DNA of 64,000 nucleotides, taken from Arthrobacter sp. SO5 (GTDB lineage: Bacteria > Actinomycetota > Actinomycetes > Actinomycetales > Micrococcaceae). The position numbers were made by a program, and so were the translations under genes. Where the stretch lies: positions 1-64,000 of the forward strand of contig NZ_MQTQ01000075.1 in NCBI RefSeq assembly GCF_020532805.1, in the 5' to 3' direction. The notes under the pieces are model-generated. The model searched no databases and had not been told where the DNA came from. It worked only from the letters and a program-made list of their open reading frames with translations. Positions 9,505 through 18,088 of this stretch are shown in pieces (the first letter of the stretch is position 1; the number at the start of each line of letters is the position of its first letter).

Positions 9505-9882
9505 TTACTGGCGAAGGGCCCGCTCTTTGATGGCCGCGAATTCGCCGGCGGTAATGGTGCCATCGTCCATGAGGGTCTTGGCTCGTGAGATCTCTTCCGC
9601 CGGGCTGGATCCTGCCGCCCGGCGGACATAGTCGTCGACGTCTTCTTTTGCGACATCGGACCGGGCTGCCTGCCGAAGTGCCATGGACCGGCCGTGGGCT
9701 ATCAGGTATGCCAAGCTACCAAGGATCGGGACGATGACCAGCAGGATCACCCAGAGGGCCTTGCTCCATCCGGTGCGCTCCGAATCAGAAAAAATGTCCT
9801 TGATGATCTGGAAGAGAATAACCAGGTAGGCGATAAAAAGATAAGTCCAGACCATTAGCCAGAAAAAGTCCCAGAAAGTCAT
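9505..9882 (-). CDS. PLDc_N/SHOCT small membrane protein (paralogue)
   Basis: A 125-residue protein with two membrane helices, the conserved WxKAxWVILL segment, a charged linker and a C-terminal SHOCT motif (SPAEEISRAKTLMDDGTITAGEFAAIKE). It is a paralogue of 2688-3092 with the same spacing of parts. I start it at the ATG giving MTFWDFFW because that aligns with the paralogue and has GAAGG eight bases upstream; an ATG five codons earlier overlaps that site. The role is unknown; it is probably an envelope or stress membrane protein. Confidence 0.85.
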   Translation of the reverse strand: MTFWDFFWLMVWTYLFIAYLVILFQIIKDIFSDSERTGWSKALWVILLVIVPILGSLAYLIAHGRSMALRQAARSDVAKEDVDDYVRRAAGSSPAEEISRAKTLMDDGTITAGEFAAIKERALRQ

Positions 9883-9931
9883 TGCCTTTACCTTCATCCG
9901 AGCTGCTGGATTTCATGATTATTGCCTTTCA

Positions 9932-10099
9932 CTATGATGAGCAAAAGGACGTCCGGTAAGGTCCGTGCAGAATTCGGTCAAACCCCGCAGCATCCGGATC
10001 GAGGGCGTCATCAAAGGCCTCACTAAGGCCTAGATAACCGGGGACAAAGGCGCTCCAGGGGTTGCGAACTTCTAAGCACCCAGGCTTCCTGACTGCCAT
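9932..10099 (-). CDS. Possible small ORF, 55 residues
   Basis: An open frame reading MAVRKPGCLEVRNPW and ending RILHGPYRTSFCSS. The start has a GAAGGA sequence, but twelve bases upstream, which is long. Composition is protein-like rather than the Arg/Pro-rich shadow type. I recognise no family. The rest of the stretch from 9883 to 10354 holds the promoter region of the lipoprotein gene and nothing else I can identify. Confidence 0.28.
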   Translation of the reverse strand: MAVRKPGCLEVRNPWSAFVPGYLGLSEAFDDALDPDAAGFDRILHGPYRTSFCSS

Positions 10100-10354
10100 C
10101 AGTCTCACCATTCCTTCGGCGCCCCTAAGCCGTATGCTCTCACAGACGCGCACTCGTGGGAACGGTCTTTGGAAATCTTGAATCACGCTTGATCTGATGG
10201 CCGGGGGTGCAGGCGCGAGGTCTCGCCTGTCCCGGCGCACGCTCCCGGATCACCCCCAGCGGGTGACGCGGACCGCCGGGGCAGGACGGAGAATTGTGCT
10301 GCCAGCGGGCGCTCGATTGCCGGGTGGCAGCCCGTCCAGGAGAAGGGTTCTCCG

Positions 10355-10828
10355 ATGTCGAAACCACAACCAGTCCTTGCGCGATTGGTCGCGCTCGCAG
10401 CGGCCGTGGGGGTAGTCGCGGGCTGCAGCAGCCCCGGCCCAGCGTCCAACCCGAGCACCAGTGCGATACCGAGCCCCAGTGCCGGGTCAAGCCAGCCGGA
10501 GGACGTTGCGCAGCTATGCGCTGCTTCCAATGATTTCGCCAGCGCGCTGACGAATTTCAAGGACACGCTTAAGCCTGGCGCCACGATTGAGCAGGTGCGC
10601 TCTGCCCGGGATGAGGCCGTTAAGGCCTACGACGCTCTGATCAAGGAGAGCGAAAAGCTGGCCCAGGAGCGGGCGGCCGCCGTTGTGGCGGCCGAGAAGG
10701 AGTTCGTGTCCGCCGTTAACGCCGTATCCTCCCAGGCGACTGTTCCTCAGGCGGTGGATTCCCTGCGAAGCGAAGCGGCGAAGGTCCAGGCCTCGGTGGC
10801 CGACCTCAGGCGCGACGTCAAGTGCTGA
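10355..10828 (+). CDS. Small lipoprotein, helical, function unknown
   Basis: A 157-residue exported protein. Residues 1-24 are a lipoprotein signal peptide ending in the lipobox VVAG-C24, followed by a Ser/Pro-rich linker to about residue 48. After that comes a mostly alpha-helical, coiled-coil-like region (ALTNFKDTL ... ARDEAVKAYDALIKESEKL) ending in Cys-stop. Two further cysteines (one near the start of the helical part, one terminal) could form a disulfide outside the cell. The ribosome site is GGAGAAGGG, eight bases from the ATG. No partner genes are adjacent. Confidence 0.8.
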   Translation: MSKPQPVLARLVALAAAVGVVAGCSSPGPASNPSTSAIPSPSAGSSQPEDVAQLCAASNDFASALTNFKDTLKPGATIEQVRSARDEAVKAYDALIKESEKLAQERAAAVVAAEKEFVSAVNAVSSQATVPQAVDSLRSEAAKVQASVADLRRDVKC

Positions 10829-10998
10829 GGCAGTGGTTCGCCGGCCCAACCCCGATTCGCCGAAGGCCCTCGTGTGGCGTCAGCGCCTGGCCCCTGGAGT
10901 GTGCTGACTTCGTCCTAGCGACGGGGCAGCCCCAATCCTCCTTCTAAGAGCGCCGCTGCGCGTCTACACTGTGCCTAGGGCGATCGAAGGAGGGCTCA

Positions 10999-12153
10999 AT
11001 GGGGCCGGAACCATCGGAATCAGATCCACCCCCAGTCCTTCCCCGCACCGTCACTATCCTGCTTGCCCTCTCCGGGGCGACCATCGCAGCTTTCGGGATC
11101 GGCGCCATCAGCGGAATCTTCACGCCAGTTTTCTTCTCGTTCGTGCTCACTCTTTGCGTTCACCCTCTGCGGAAATGGATGCAAGGGCGCGGAATTCCCC
11201 GGGGATTAGCCACTGGCACCACAGTTGTTGCCGCCTTCGGCCTGCTGATCGGCTTCGGTGCTGTCTTGGTGGCCTCGCTCTCACAGTTTGCCGCGCTGTT
11301 ACCGCAATTTGCCCCCCAGATAGCACAGTTTGGTGCCTCCATCGCCCAGGGGTTGGAATCGATCGGTTTCGGCGCCGATCAGGCGCAAATGCTTCTGCAA
11401 GGCTTCACTCCGGGCCGGATCATCGCGTTCCTCGGTGGTCTTCTGGGAAGCATCACCAGCATTGCGACAAGTATCGTGGTGATTCTGACGATGCTCATCC
11501 TCATGGCGGTGGACGGCTCGCGCGTGCCCGCACTCCTGACCTACCTGAAGTTGCACCGGCCTGCGCTTGTTACCGCCTTCGTCGGCTTCGGTGACGCAGT
11601 TCGCCGGTACATGGTCGCCACCACCGTCCTCGGACTAGTCCAGGGGCTGTTCAACTGGCTAGTCCTGGTCATCTTGCAGGTACCGGGCGCCCTGCTCTGG
11701 GGATTGCTTTCATTCATTTGCAGCTTCATCCCGAACATTGGCTACTTCATTGCCATCGTCCCGCCGCTGTTCTTCGGATTCCTCAGCGGCGGCTGGCCCA
11801 CGGCCGTGGCCATCATCCTCATCTACGGCGTGGTTAACGGCGTCATCCAGTCCATCATCCAACCTAAGTACGTCGGAAACGCGGTGTCCCTTAGCGAGAC
11901 ACTGACCTTCATGTCTGTACTTTTCTGGGCTGTCATCCTGGGACCAACGGGGGCTATCCTCGCCGTCCCCCTGACACTCTTCGTCCGTACGATCCTCCTG
12001 GATTCAGATCCGTCTAGCGCCTGGTGGCGTCCCTTGACGGGAGATCGGAAGGACATCGAACCCATCCTCAAACTAGAAGACGACGCCATCCGCGCCCGCC
12101 GAGCACAGCGGGGGCGGAATGCCCCGGCGCACGGCAACACCCGGAAGGCCTGA
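10999..12153 (+). CDS. AI-2E family transporter
   Basis: A 384-residue membrane protein of the AI-2E/PerM (UPF0118) family. Hydrophobic helices at the N-terminus, a middle amphipathic region (LSQFAALLPQFAPQIAQFGASI) and a C-terminal helix set with family motifs PNIGYFIAIVPP, GVVNGVIQSIIQPKYVGNAV and GPTGAILAVPLT are all present. Members act as exporters or Na+/H+ antiporters; the quorum-signal name does not establish substrate. The start ATG follows GGAGGG by four bases. The next gene begins 40 bases downstream on the same strand, so they may be co-transcribed. Confidence 0.88.
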   Translation: MGPEPSESDPPPVLPRTVTILLALSGATIAAFGIGAISGIFTPVFFSFVLTLCVHPLRKWMQGRGIPRGLATGTTVVAAFGLLIGFGAVLVASLSQFAALLPQFAPQIAQFGASIAQGLESIGFGADQAQMLLQGFTPGRIIAFLGGLLGSITSIATSIVVILTMLILMAVDGSRVPALLTYLKLHRPALVTAFVGFGDAVRRYMVATTVLGLVQGLFNWLVLVILQVPGALLWGLLSFICSFIPNIGYFIAIVPPLFFGFLSGGWPTAVAIILIYGVVNGVIQSIIQPKYVGNAVSLSETLTFMSVLFWAVILGPTGAILAVPLTLFVRTILLDSDPSSAWWRPLTGDRKDIEPILKLEDDAIRARRAQRGRNAPAHGNTRKA

Positions 12154-12192
12154 CGTGCTGTCAGGGTACCGCCTGGGGGAAGTGACCGCCGC

Positions 12193-12858
12193 GTGCTGAG
12201 CGTCGTCGCCAACCTGGCGCTGGTCGCCGTCGCCGGGGCGATCAGCACAGTGCCCCTGAGCATCACAATCCTGATTCTGCTGTCCCCGAATCCTCGCCAC
12301 GGCGCCCTGCCCTTTCTCTTTGGCAGCCTTGCCGGATCGATCGTGATCGTCGGACTCTCCGCCGTCGGGCTGCAGTCCATGCCGGTCAGGCCGAAGCTGA
12401 ATCAGGATGTGACGCTAGCGATGCTTGGCCTGGTGATCGGCGCATTCCTCGTGGGCTACGCCATTTACCTCTTCAGCCGCGGCGGCAAGACGGAAAGCGC
12501 CATGCTTGGCAAAATTGGGGCGAAATTCCAATCAGCCCGGACTTGGGAATTCGTAGCCTTGGGTCTGGGGCTGAACCTGCGCCCGAAGGCGCTCTTGCTC
12601 GCATTGACGGCCGGGGCCCTGATCAGTGTCCGGGAACCGACGCAGCTCTCCGGAACCATCCTTGTCTTTGCCTACGCCGCCGTCACCCAGTCAGCCGTCG
12701 TCGTGCCGATTGCCATCTGGCTGCGCTCCCCCGAGCGCGCCGAAGTGAAACTGACTGCACTCTTGGCCTGGCTCCAGCGAAACGGCCGCACCATTGCGGC
12801 GTGGGCATCCCTGGGAATCGGGCTGTTCATTGCCGGCTACAGCGCCCTTCAGCTCTGA
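12193..12858 (+). CDS. GAP family membrane protein (Sap-like)
   Basis: A 221-residue protein with six hydrophobic segments, from the GAP family (GPL-addressing/sulfolipid-addressing protein) related to LysE-type exporters. Typical features are the N-terminal PLSITILILLSPNPRHGALPF loop and NLRPKALLLALTAGALI in the middle. In mycobacteria such proteins help move lipids or glycopeptidolipids across the membrane. The start is GTG at 12193. It may be co-transcribed with the AI-2E gene upstream; no lipid biosynthesis genes are nearby. Confidence 0.82.
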   Translation: MLSVVANLALVAVAGAISTVPLSITILILLSPNPRHGALPFLFGSLAGSIVIVGLSAVGLQSMPVRPKLNQDVTLAMLGLVIGAFLVGYAIYLFSRGGKTESAMLGKIGAKFQSARTWEFVALGLGLNLRPKALLLALTAGALISVREPTQLSGTILVFAYAAVTQSAVVVPIAIWLRSPERAEVKLTALLAWLQRNGRTIAAWASLGIGLFIAGYSALQL

Positions 12859-12997
12859 TCAGCCGATGACCGAGGTTCACGCCGGGGCCCCGCTGATCCG
12901 TTCGTCCGAGATCGGGGAGAAGGTGTAGTTATTGACGTGGGGCACCAACTGCCCCAAACCAGGTCCCGCGATGATCGGCGGGGGCAGGAGGGTCCGA

Positions 12998-13702
12998 ATG
13001 CACACGATTCCGCGCATCACGGTCGAAGTGCCAGCACTGAGGATCGGATCAGAGCCCGCGGACTTTGAGGAATTGGTCAGCCATGTCGACGCGCCGCGTA
13101 ACCGGCAGGGGCTGCACATGACCCTGCTGCACATCGGTGTCCTGGCAGACTTCTCCCGGGACATCGCCTCCTGGACCACCGGCATCACTAGCCCCGATGA
13201 AACCACCCGGCGGACAGTTGCCTGGCTGGAGGCGCTGCCAGTGCTGGAGGGTTTCTCCGCAAGCGCCGAAAGGTTGGTGGTACTCGGCGGCGGAGGCGTG
13301 TGCGGTCTCGAAGTGGAGGCTCCCCAACAAGTGCGTGACTACCAGGTGTCCCTGCTCCAGTCGCTGCATGAACTTCTCGATTCACTGCTGGTGGACAACA
13401 TCGATGACTTCATACTTAGCTCGCCCGCCCTCGGCTACCGGCACCCCCATTGGACACCCCACATTGCAGTGGGTCGTCCGAAAACGCGGGGCCGCGGACC
13501 GTGGGAGATAGGACCCCTTTCAATCGACTTCGGCGAGTCCCGGATCAGGAACCGCCGGCTACTCCCCGCCGTCGGTCCCGAATTGGGCCAAGCCGAAAAG
13601 CGCGATCACCTCCCACTCCGGTTCCACGCCTGCAGCACCCCGGGCCACCGCCGCCCGGAAGATGGCTCTCCCCGATCCTGCCCGGAAGGTGTTCAATGGT
13701 AG
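12998..13702 (+). CDS. 2H phosphoesterase / 2'-5' RNA ligase-like protein
   Basis: A 234-residue protein. The first HxT motif is clear (GLHMTLLHIGVL, about 37-48). The second comes at about 163-173 as HWTPHIAVGR, where the expected H-x-T/S is H-I-A. Spacing of about 125 residues between motifs fits the 2H phosphoesterase superfamily (2'-5' RNA ligase, cyclic phosphodiesterase). Substrate is unknown, and the Ala at the second motif raises doubt about catalysis. The start at 12998 is fixed by AGGAGGG five bases upstream. The last 45 residues are Pro/Arg-rich and may be a read-on tail. Confidence 0.7.
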   Translation: MHTIPRITVEVPALRIGSEPADFEELVSHVDAPRNRQGLHMTLLHIGVLADFSRDIASWTTGITSPDETTRRTVAWLEALPVLEGFSASAERLVVLGGGGVCGLEVEAPQQVRDYQVSLLQSLHELLDSLLVDNIDDFILSSPALGYRHPHWTPHIAVGRPKTRGRGPWEIGPLSIDFGESRIRNRRLLPAVGPELGQAEKRDHLPLRFHACSTPGHRRPEDGSPRSCPEGVQW

Positions 13703-13733
13703 TAGTGGCAGCGCCTGTGCGTAACCATGCATG

Positions 13734-13781
13734 GATTTGAAGTGGCATAGATTTGAAGTGGCCGCGATTTGAAGTGGCCGC
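13734..13781. repeat. Three tandem copies of a 16-bp unit
   Basis: Three head-to-tail copies begin at 13734, 13750 and 13766. Each starts GATTTGAAGTGGC; copies two and three are identical (GATTTGAAGTGGCCGC). Repeated TTGAAGTGGCC-type blocks of this size are known at the ends of IS21-family elements, so this may be a leftover end. No transposase gene remains nearby. Confidence 0.75.
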
Positions 13782-14160
13782 GTTTTCTTGCCGGACCTGC
13801 GGGTCCGGCGCGAGACGGGGTCGGCGACGCTTGAGAGCCCTCTGAGACCGGGGCATCTCTCCCCCCAGCCGTCGTCGGCCCCTTTGGTCTTCTTAAAGGG
13901 GCGTCCTCGCGCAAGCCACCCCGGATGTCAGCCAGCACTGTCCGGGGCCGGGAACCTAGGCGTGTAAAGGTCCCACACCGGGAGGTTGCCCCGGCGAGCC
14001 ACCCATAGAGAGACCGTGAAAAAGTCACGTCCTCCGGCGGCTTCCTTCACCCCATGGATCCGCGCCAATGGCCTGCACAAATCCCCAACGCGCTTCGCCG
14101 GTGCCGCTTGGGCATCGGCGCAGCGAGCCGGCCGATGCCGGCTGTCTTGGCGTCCGGTAG
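13782..14160. other. Intergenic region, possible element remnant
   Basis: About 380 bases with no recognisable coding sequence. It follows the 16-bp repeat array and ends at the stop of the cupin gene. Open frames on both strands are Arg/Pro-rich and look non-coding. Confidence 0.35.
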
Positions 14161-14535
14161 CTAGACGGGTTTGGCGAATGTGGCCGCACTCAGGATTTCG
14201 TAGCCCACGAAGGCCTCATCGTTTTCGACCCAAGCATCATGGCCGGCGGGAATTGCGTAGGCGTCGCCGGCGTGAAGCGTGACGCGGGTTCCATCGTCCA
14301 TTTCGACTGTCAACGTTCCGGCTGCGCAAAACCCCAGATGGTTGTTCTGGCAGCTGTCCGTGTGCACCACGGTCTTGACTGTCTCGGACCAACGCCAGCC
14401 GGGCTCGAACGTGAGCCGTCCCAGGGTGGTGTCGCCGAGGGTGACCACGTCAACTTCAGTCTTGGGCGGCCGCCGTTTTTCGTCGGGTTCGTTGAAGGAC
14501 TTGGATTCCAGGGCCTTCACAGTTATTGCGGGCAT
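14161..14535 (-). CDS. Cupin domain protein
   Basis: A 124-residue single-domain cupin. The core is GRLTFEPGWRWSETV ... GFCAAGTLTVEMDDGTRVTLHAGDAYAIPAGHDAWV, covering both conserved cupin motifs of the beta-barrel. The first motif is poor in the usual His ligands, so metal binding is uncertain. Small cupins of this type are widespread in actinobacteria without assigned function. The start is set by AAGGAGG five bases before the ATG; an upstream in-frame start would add 39 residues with no cupin similarity. Confidence 0.85.
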   Translation of the reverse strand: MPAITVKALESKSFNEPDEKRRPPKTEVDVVTLGDTTLGRLTFEPGWRWSETVKTVVHTDSCQNNHLGFCAAGTLTVEMDDGTRVTLHAGDAYAIPAGHDAWVENDEAFVGYEILSAATFAKPV

Positions 14536-14973
14536 CTTGTCCTCCTTGTGAGGGAGCGGTGATAGCTGGTCATCGGAGGCGCTGGGGAGGGCTCCGAGGA
14601 TGAGGGTTCGGCTGGTCCGCGCGGGTGCCCGTTGCAGGGCCGCGCCGAACAATTTTCGAGTTCCGCTATCAGGCTCCTCTCCGCAGAAGTTGGTGTCAAT
14701 ATGAATTCCCCGTGTTGGCGGAGCAGGGGACGTGCGTCCCGGCGGCCCCCGGCAAAGGAGAAGTGTTCACGGTGACGGACAGCATAACGAGTCGCCAATC
14801 AGCTCGGGTGGGATGAAGGGCTTGTTGTGCTGGCGGCACCCGACGAACTGCTGGCGCCGCAGTGAACGCGGACATGCCCGGCGCATCCCGGGTCCTCGGG
14901 TCTTCCGCGCGCGGCCCTGCATGCCGGACACTATGTTCAGGAGTGTGTCCGGACCGGAGAAGGCGGAGCTGTC
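14536..14973. other. 438-base intergenic region
   Basis: This lies between the cupin and the divergent acetyltransferase gene. The cupin ribosome site and presumably both promoters lie here. A short plus-strand frame from 14814 (MKGLLCWRHPTNCWRR) runs into the acetyltransferase start but resembles no family and lacks a good ribosome site. No repeats or RNA structures were noticed. Confidence 0.35.
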
Positions 14974-15477
14974 ATGAATGCAATGGTCACCCTTGCGGCA
15001 CCAACTGGGCCCCAGGACCGGCGTGCTGCCACCATCGAGGTCCGGCCGCTAGAAGCCCTGGACCTCCCCGAACTCACCGTTCTGTACCGTCGCGCCTATG
15101 CCGACGGCGCCTACGACCCTGGTGAAGGCGCAGCCGGCGGGATCGGCGCCCTCCTGCAAGGTGTCCACGGAAGTCCGGTCCCCGACGCCACTCTGGTCAG
15201 CGTCGACGCCGGCGGGAACATCACTGCAGCCATCATCACCACCGATTCGGCTGTTGCCGCTGAAGCATCCGGTGCGGCCATCATCGCGGAGCTCTTCACC
15301 CACCCCGATCACCGCAGGCAAGGCCTGGCGGAAGAGCTGCTCCTCCGCTGCATCCACGCCCTGCATGCAGCAGGACGGACCTCGGTGACCGTCCGGGTGG
15401 ACAGCAGCAACGCGGCGGCGATGGCCTTGTACCTCTCCCGGGATTTCCGTCGTCTGCCCGACGATGACAGCGACTGA
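14974..15477 (+). CDS. GNAT family N-acetyltransferase
   Basis: A 167-residue GNAT acetyltransferase. The acetyl-CoA binding motif A is visible as LFTHPDHRRQGLAEELLLRCIHAL (about 108-131, matching the R/Q-x-x-G-x-A pattern), followed by motif B with RVDSSNAAAMALYLSRDFRR. The acceptor substrate is unknown. It has a GGAG ribosome site upstream of the ATG. The preceding intergenic region separates it from the cupin; the antiporter begins 109 bases downstream. Confidence 0.85.
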   Translation: MNAMVTLAAPTGPQDRRAATIEVRPLEALDLPELTVLYRRAYADGAYDPGEGAAGGIGALLQGVHGSPVPDATLVSVDAGGNITAAIITTDSAVAAEASGAAIIAELFTHPDHRRQGLAEELLLRCIHALHAAGRTSVTVRVDSSNAAAMALYLSRDFRRLPDDDSD

Positions 15478-15585
15478 CCGGCATCCGGCAAACTCCCGAA
15501 GCCGCGTCCGAGTCTCTGGGGTCTCCCCCATCGACGACGAATATGCTCCGACGACCGCGGCCCGGGTTACGGCTCCACGGCGGGC

Positions 15586-16764
15586 ATGGCGGCCGACGTG
15601 ACGTTCTTGACCCTGGCGTTGGTGGGCGTCGTGGCCTTGGCGGGACCGGTGCTGGCTCTGCCCATCCAGTGGCGCCTCCCAGCGGTGCTGGGTGAGCTGC
15701 TCGCAGGGATCGTGATCGGAAGCAGCGGCTTTGCCCTCGTTGATCCGACAGATCCGACTTTCTCCCTGCTTGCGGACATTGGTTTTGCACTCATGATGTT
15801 CGTCGCGGGAACCCATGTGCCCGTCCGGGATGCGAATATCCGCTCCGCGCTGGGGCGGGGTTCGCTCCGGGCGGGAGCTGCTGCACTCCTGGCTGCCGCT
15901 GTTGGAATCTTGATAGCGGCGCTATTCGCCACCGCCCATGCACCGCTTTACGTGGTGCTGCTGGGTTCCTCTTCGGCGGCGCTGGTCCTGCCCATCGTGG
16001 AATCCCTTCGTTTGGGTGGCGTGGAAGTTCTCGCGATGACCGCCCAGGTCGCCGTGGCGGATCTGGCCTGCATCGTCGCTCTTCCGCTGGCGGTTGATCC
16101 GAAGAATGCGGGCCGCGCCGCGCTCGGCGCGCTGGCGGTCGCGGCCTGTTCGATAGCACTGTATTTTATTCTCCGGCCTCTGGAGAAGTCCGGTGTTCGG
16201 GGCCGGTTGCACCGGATCTCAGAAAGCCGCAAGTTCGCGCTGGAACTGCGCATTCAGCTGACGATTCTCTTTGCCCTCGCGGGACTGGCAGTTTTCAGCC
16301 ACGTCTCAATCATGCTCGCGGGATTCTCCTTTGGACTCGTCGTGTCGGCTGTCGGGGAGCCCCGGCGACTGGCCCACCAGTTGTTCGCGCTAAGCGAGGG
16401 ATTTCTGGGTCCGGTGTTCTTTGTCTGGCTTGGCGCCTCATTGAGCATGCGTGACTTGTCCACTCACCCCGAAATGATCCTGCTGGGACTCTGTCTCGGC
16501 GTCGCGGCAGTGTTTGTTCACGCCGCTTTGCGGGTTCTGGGACTCCCGCTGTCGCTGGGGGTCCTCAGCGCCGCTCAGCTGGGCATTCCTGTGGCGGCAG
16601 TGAGCATCGGCACCCAGCTGGGCGTGCTTCTTCCGGGTGAGCCCTCGGCGTTGATCCTCGGAGCATTGGTCACCATCGCAGCCAGCGTCGTGGCTGGCTC
16701 GCGGTCTGCCCACTCGTTCGCCCAGCCACCTCCTGCCCAGGACACGCACAGACCGGCGCGATGA
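15586..16764 (+). CDS. Cation:proton antiporter (CPA2 type)
   Basis: A 392-residue polytopic protein with about 11-12 hydrophobic helices, matching the Na+/H+ or K+/H+ exchanger domain of the CPA2/KefB group. Diagnostic stretches are LPAVLGELLAGIVIG near the N-terminus and the helix-break region MTAQVAVADLACIVALPLA. FALSEGFLGPVFFVWLGASLSM towards the C-terminus is also typical. It ends soon after the last helix, without a TrkA-N/RCK domain. It probably exports monovalent cation in exchange for protons, contributing to pH or osmotic homeostasis. Confidence 0.85.
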   Translation: MAADVTFLTLALVGVVALAGPVLALPIQWRLPAVLGELLAGIVIGSSGFALVDPTDPTFSLLADIGFALMMFVAGTHVPVRDANIRSALGRGSLRAGAAALLAAAVGILIAALFATAHAPLYVVLLGSSSAALVLPIVESLRLGGVEVLAMTAQVAVADLACIVALPLAVDPKNAGRAALGALAVAACSIALYFILRPLEKSGVRGRLHRISESRKFALELRIQLTILFALAGLAVFSHVSIMLAGFSFGLVVSAVGEPRRLAHQLFALSEGFLGPVFFVWLGASLSMRDLSTHPEMILLGLCLGVAAVFVHAALRVLGLPLSLGVLSAAQLGIPVAAVSIGTQLGVLLPGEPSALILGALVTIAASVVAGSRSAHSFAQPPPAQDTHRPAR

Positions 16765-16938
16765 CGGCTCGAAGGAGCCATGATCCCGATCCGTAAGCTG
16801 GTCCTTGGCTCCGGTGCCGCCGCCAACGACATCCTGTCGCCCCGACGCGCAAAGTGCGGAGGTTCCGTAGATTTGTCCACGATACGAGACGGGTGATTGG
16901 CGGTTCACATGAGGCGCTAGCCTCATGAGGGGGCGCGT

Positions 16939-17343
16939 ATGGAACACATCGAACTGGCAGGGGGCAAGGCCACCTTAGCCGACGGCCCGCACGGGGTCCT
17001 CCGTCTGGCCTGCAAGCCCGGCTCCATCCTCGACGCCGATGATGCGCGGACCGTGGTGGTGGAGGTGCAGCGCCTGAGCGGCAATACGCTGCGACCCCTC
17101 CTCGTCGAGATTACGCACGTGAGCATGAGCTCAGGGGCGCGCCGGATCCTTCTTGAGACGCGCTTTGTTGCGGCAGTAGCACTCGTCGGGCTCACCGTGG
17201 TGGATCGGGTACTCGCAGCGGCCCTCCAGCGCGAGCGGAGTTGCCCCCAGCACTACTTCACTTCCGTCCCTGAGGCCATGGAGTGGCTGCAGCGACTCCC
17301 GTCTCCGGGTGGAACCGCCTCATCAGCTCCAGCGCAGTACTAG
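16939..17343 (+). CDS. DUF7793-like (STAS-related) protein
   Basis: A 134-residue soluble protein. It shares with 23428-23835 the pattern GSxxDxDDAR near residue 35, a DRVLAAA segment near 90 and FTSxxxAxxWL near 110. The order and spacing recall SpoIIAA/STAS-like domains seen in Micrococcaceae proteins, now grouped as DUF7793. Function is unknown. A GAGGGGG ribosome site precedes the ATG. Divergent or neighbouring genes are small unknown or stress proteins. Confidence 0.72.
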   Translation: MEHIELAGGKATLADGPHGVLRLACKPGSILDADDARTVVVEVQRLSGNTLRPLLVEITHVSMSSGARRILLETRFVAAVALVGLTVVDRVLAAALQRERSCPQHYFTSVPEAMEWLQRLPSPGGTASSAPAQY

Positions 17344-17405
17344 GGTTCGCCTGTCCGCGTGCCGTGCCGGCTCAGTCCAGGCCCCACGATGGACGACGAC
17401 GGTCC

Positions 17406-17597
17406 TCATCGGGACAATCTCGCCTTAGCTGCGCGTTCGACAAGGACCGGAACGAAGTCACGCACCCGGCCGCTGTCCAAAGCGTGGTGTTCCTCCCGGA
17501 CCGCGTCCTCGATGCTCGAGCGTGGCACTGCAGGGAATCGTTCGGCAAGCCGGTCGACGACTTTCACCATGGCTTTCAATTCGTCGTCCCTGGTCAC
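17406..17597 (-). CDS. Three-helix-bundle dimerisation domain protein
   Basis: A 63-residue protein starting with GTG. The pattern VVDRLAERFPAVPRSSIEDAVREEH ... RVRDFVPVLVERAAKARL matches the paralogue at 62982-63206 nearly position by position. This is the small three-helix-bundle dimerisation domain common in actinobacteria, of unknown role. The conservation of a second copy 45 kb away is the main reason to believe this short gene is real. Confidence 0.72.
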   Translation of the reverse strand: MTRDDELKAMVKVVDRLAERFPAVPRSSIEDAVREEHHALDSGRVRDFVPVLVERAAKARLSR

Positions 17598-17647
17598 TCT
17601 TCGAGTTTCGGGCGGGCAGTGGCTACCGTCAAGAGGGAGTCTACATA

Positions 17648-17950
17648 TCAGCGAACAGCCACCTGCTCGATGGCGACCGTTTCAATGATTCTGGTCGAGG
17701 GCTCTCCGACCAGCGCAGGCGCCGTGACGCCCGTCTTCCACGTGTCGTTCTGCAGCCGCGCGAGAAAATCTACGGCCGCTTCCTGCGTATCGAAGTCCAT
17801 CTCCAGCATCACATAGTCCTCCTGATCGAGCGGACGGGAGATGCGGTAGGACCTCACCCCCGAAGCGGAGCGGTCTAGGGGGTCACTGTCGAACGCACTC
17901 CTCCACATGCCGAAGTCCCGGACACGGTGTTCGATCTGCAGGGTAATCAT
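17648..17950 (-). CDS. Conserved small protein, ferredoxin-like fold probable
   Basis: A 100-residue protein beginning MITLQIEHRVRDFGMWRSAFDSDP. The alternation EHRVRDFxxWRxAFD, SYRISRPLDxEDYVMLEMDFDTQEAAVDFL resembles the alpha/beta-barrel (ABM-like) small proteins of actinobacteria that are usually left as hypothetical. No catalytic residues can be named. The ribosome site AGGAG lies seven bases upstream of the ATG. It lies 50 bases upstream, on the same strand, of the three-helix-bundle gene, and the two may form one transcript. Confidence 0.7.
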   Translation of the reverse strand: MITLQIEHRVRDFGMWRSAFDSDPLDRSASGVRSYRISRPLDQEDYVMLEMDFDTQEAAVDFLARLQNDTWKTGVTAPALVGEPSTRIIETVAIEQVAVR

Positions 17951-18088
17951 GGCTGCACTCCTGTCGACAGTCCTACAACCCCAACCTTAGGCCGGAAGGT
18001 CGTTCCAAGAAAGGCGTACCCTTACTGAACTCATGGATATGCATGGACCGCGGACCGGACCCCTAACCCGCTCGGTAGGATCTGTGGT

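Noticed and set aside
13693..14028. Minus-strand frame of 111 codons covering the repeat array
   Set aside because: Composition is Arg/Pro/Gly-rich and reads through tandem repeats; no similarity to a transposase was seen.
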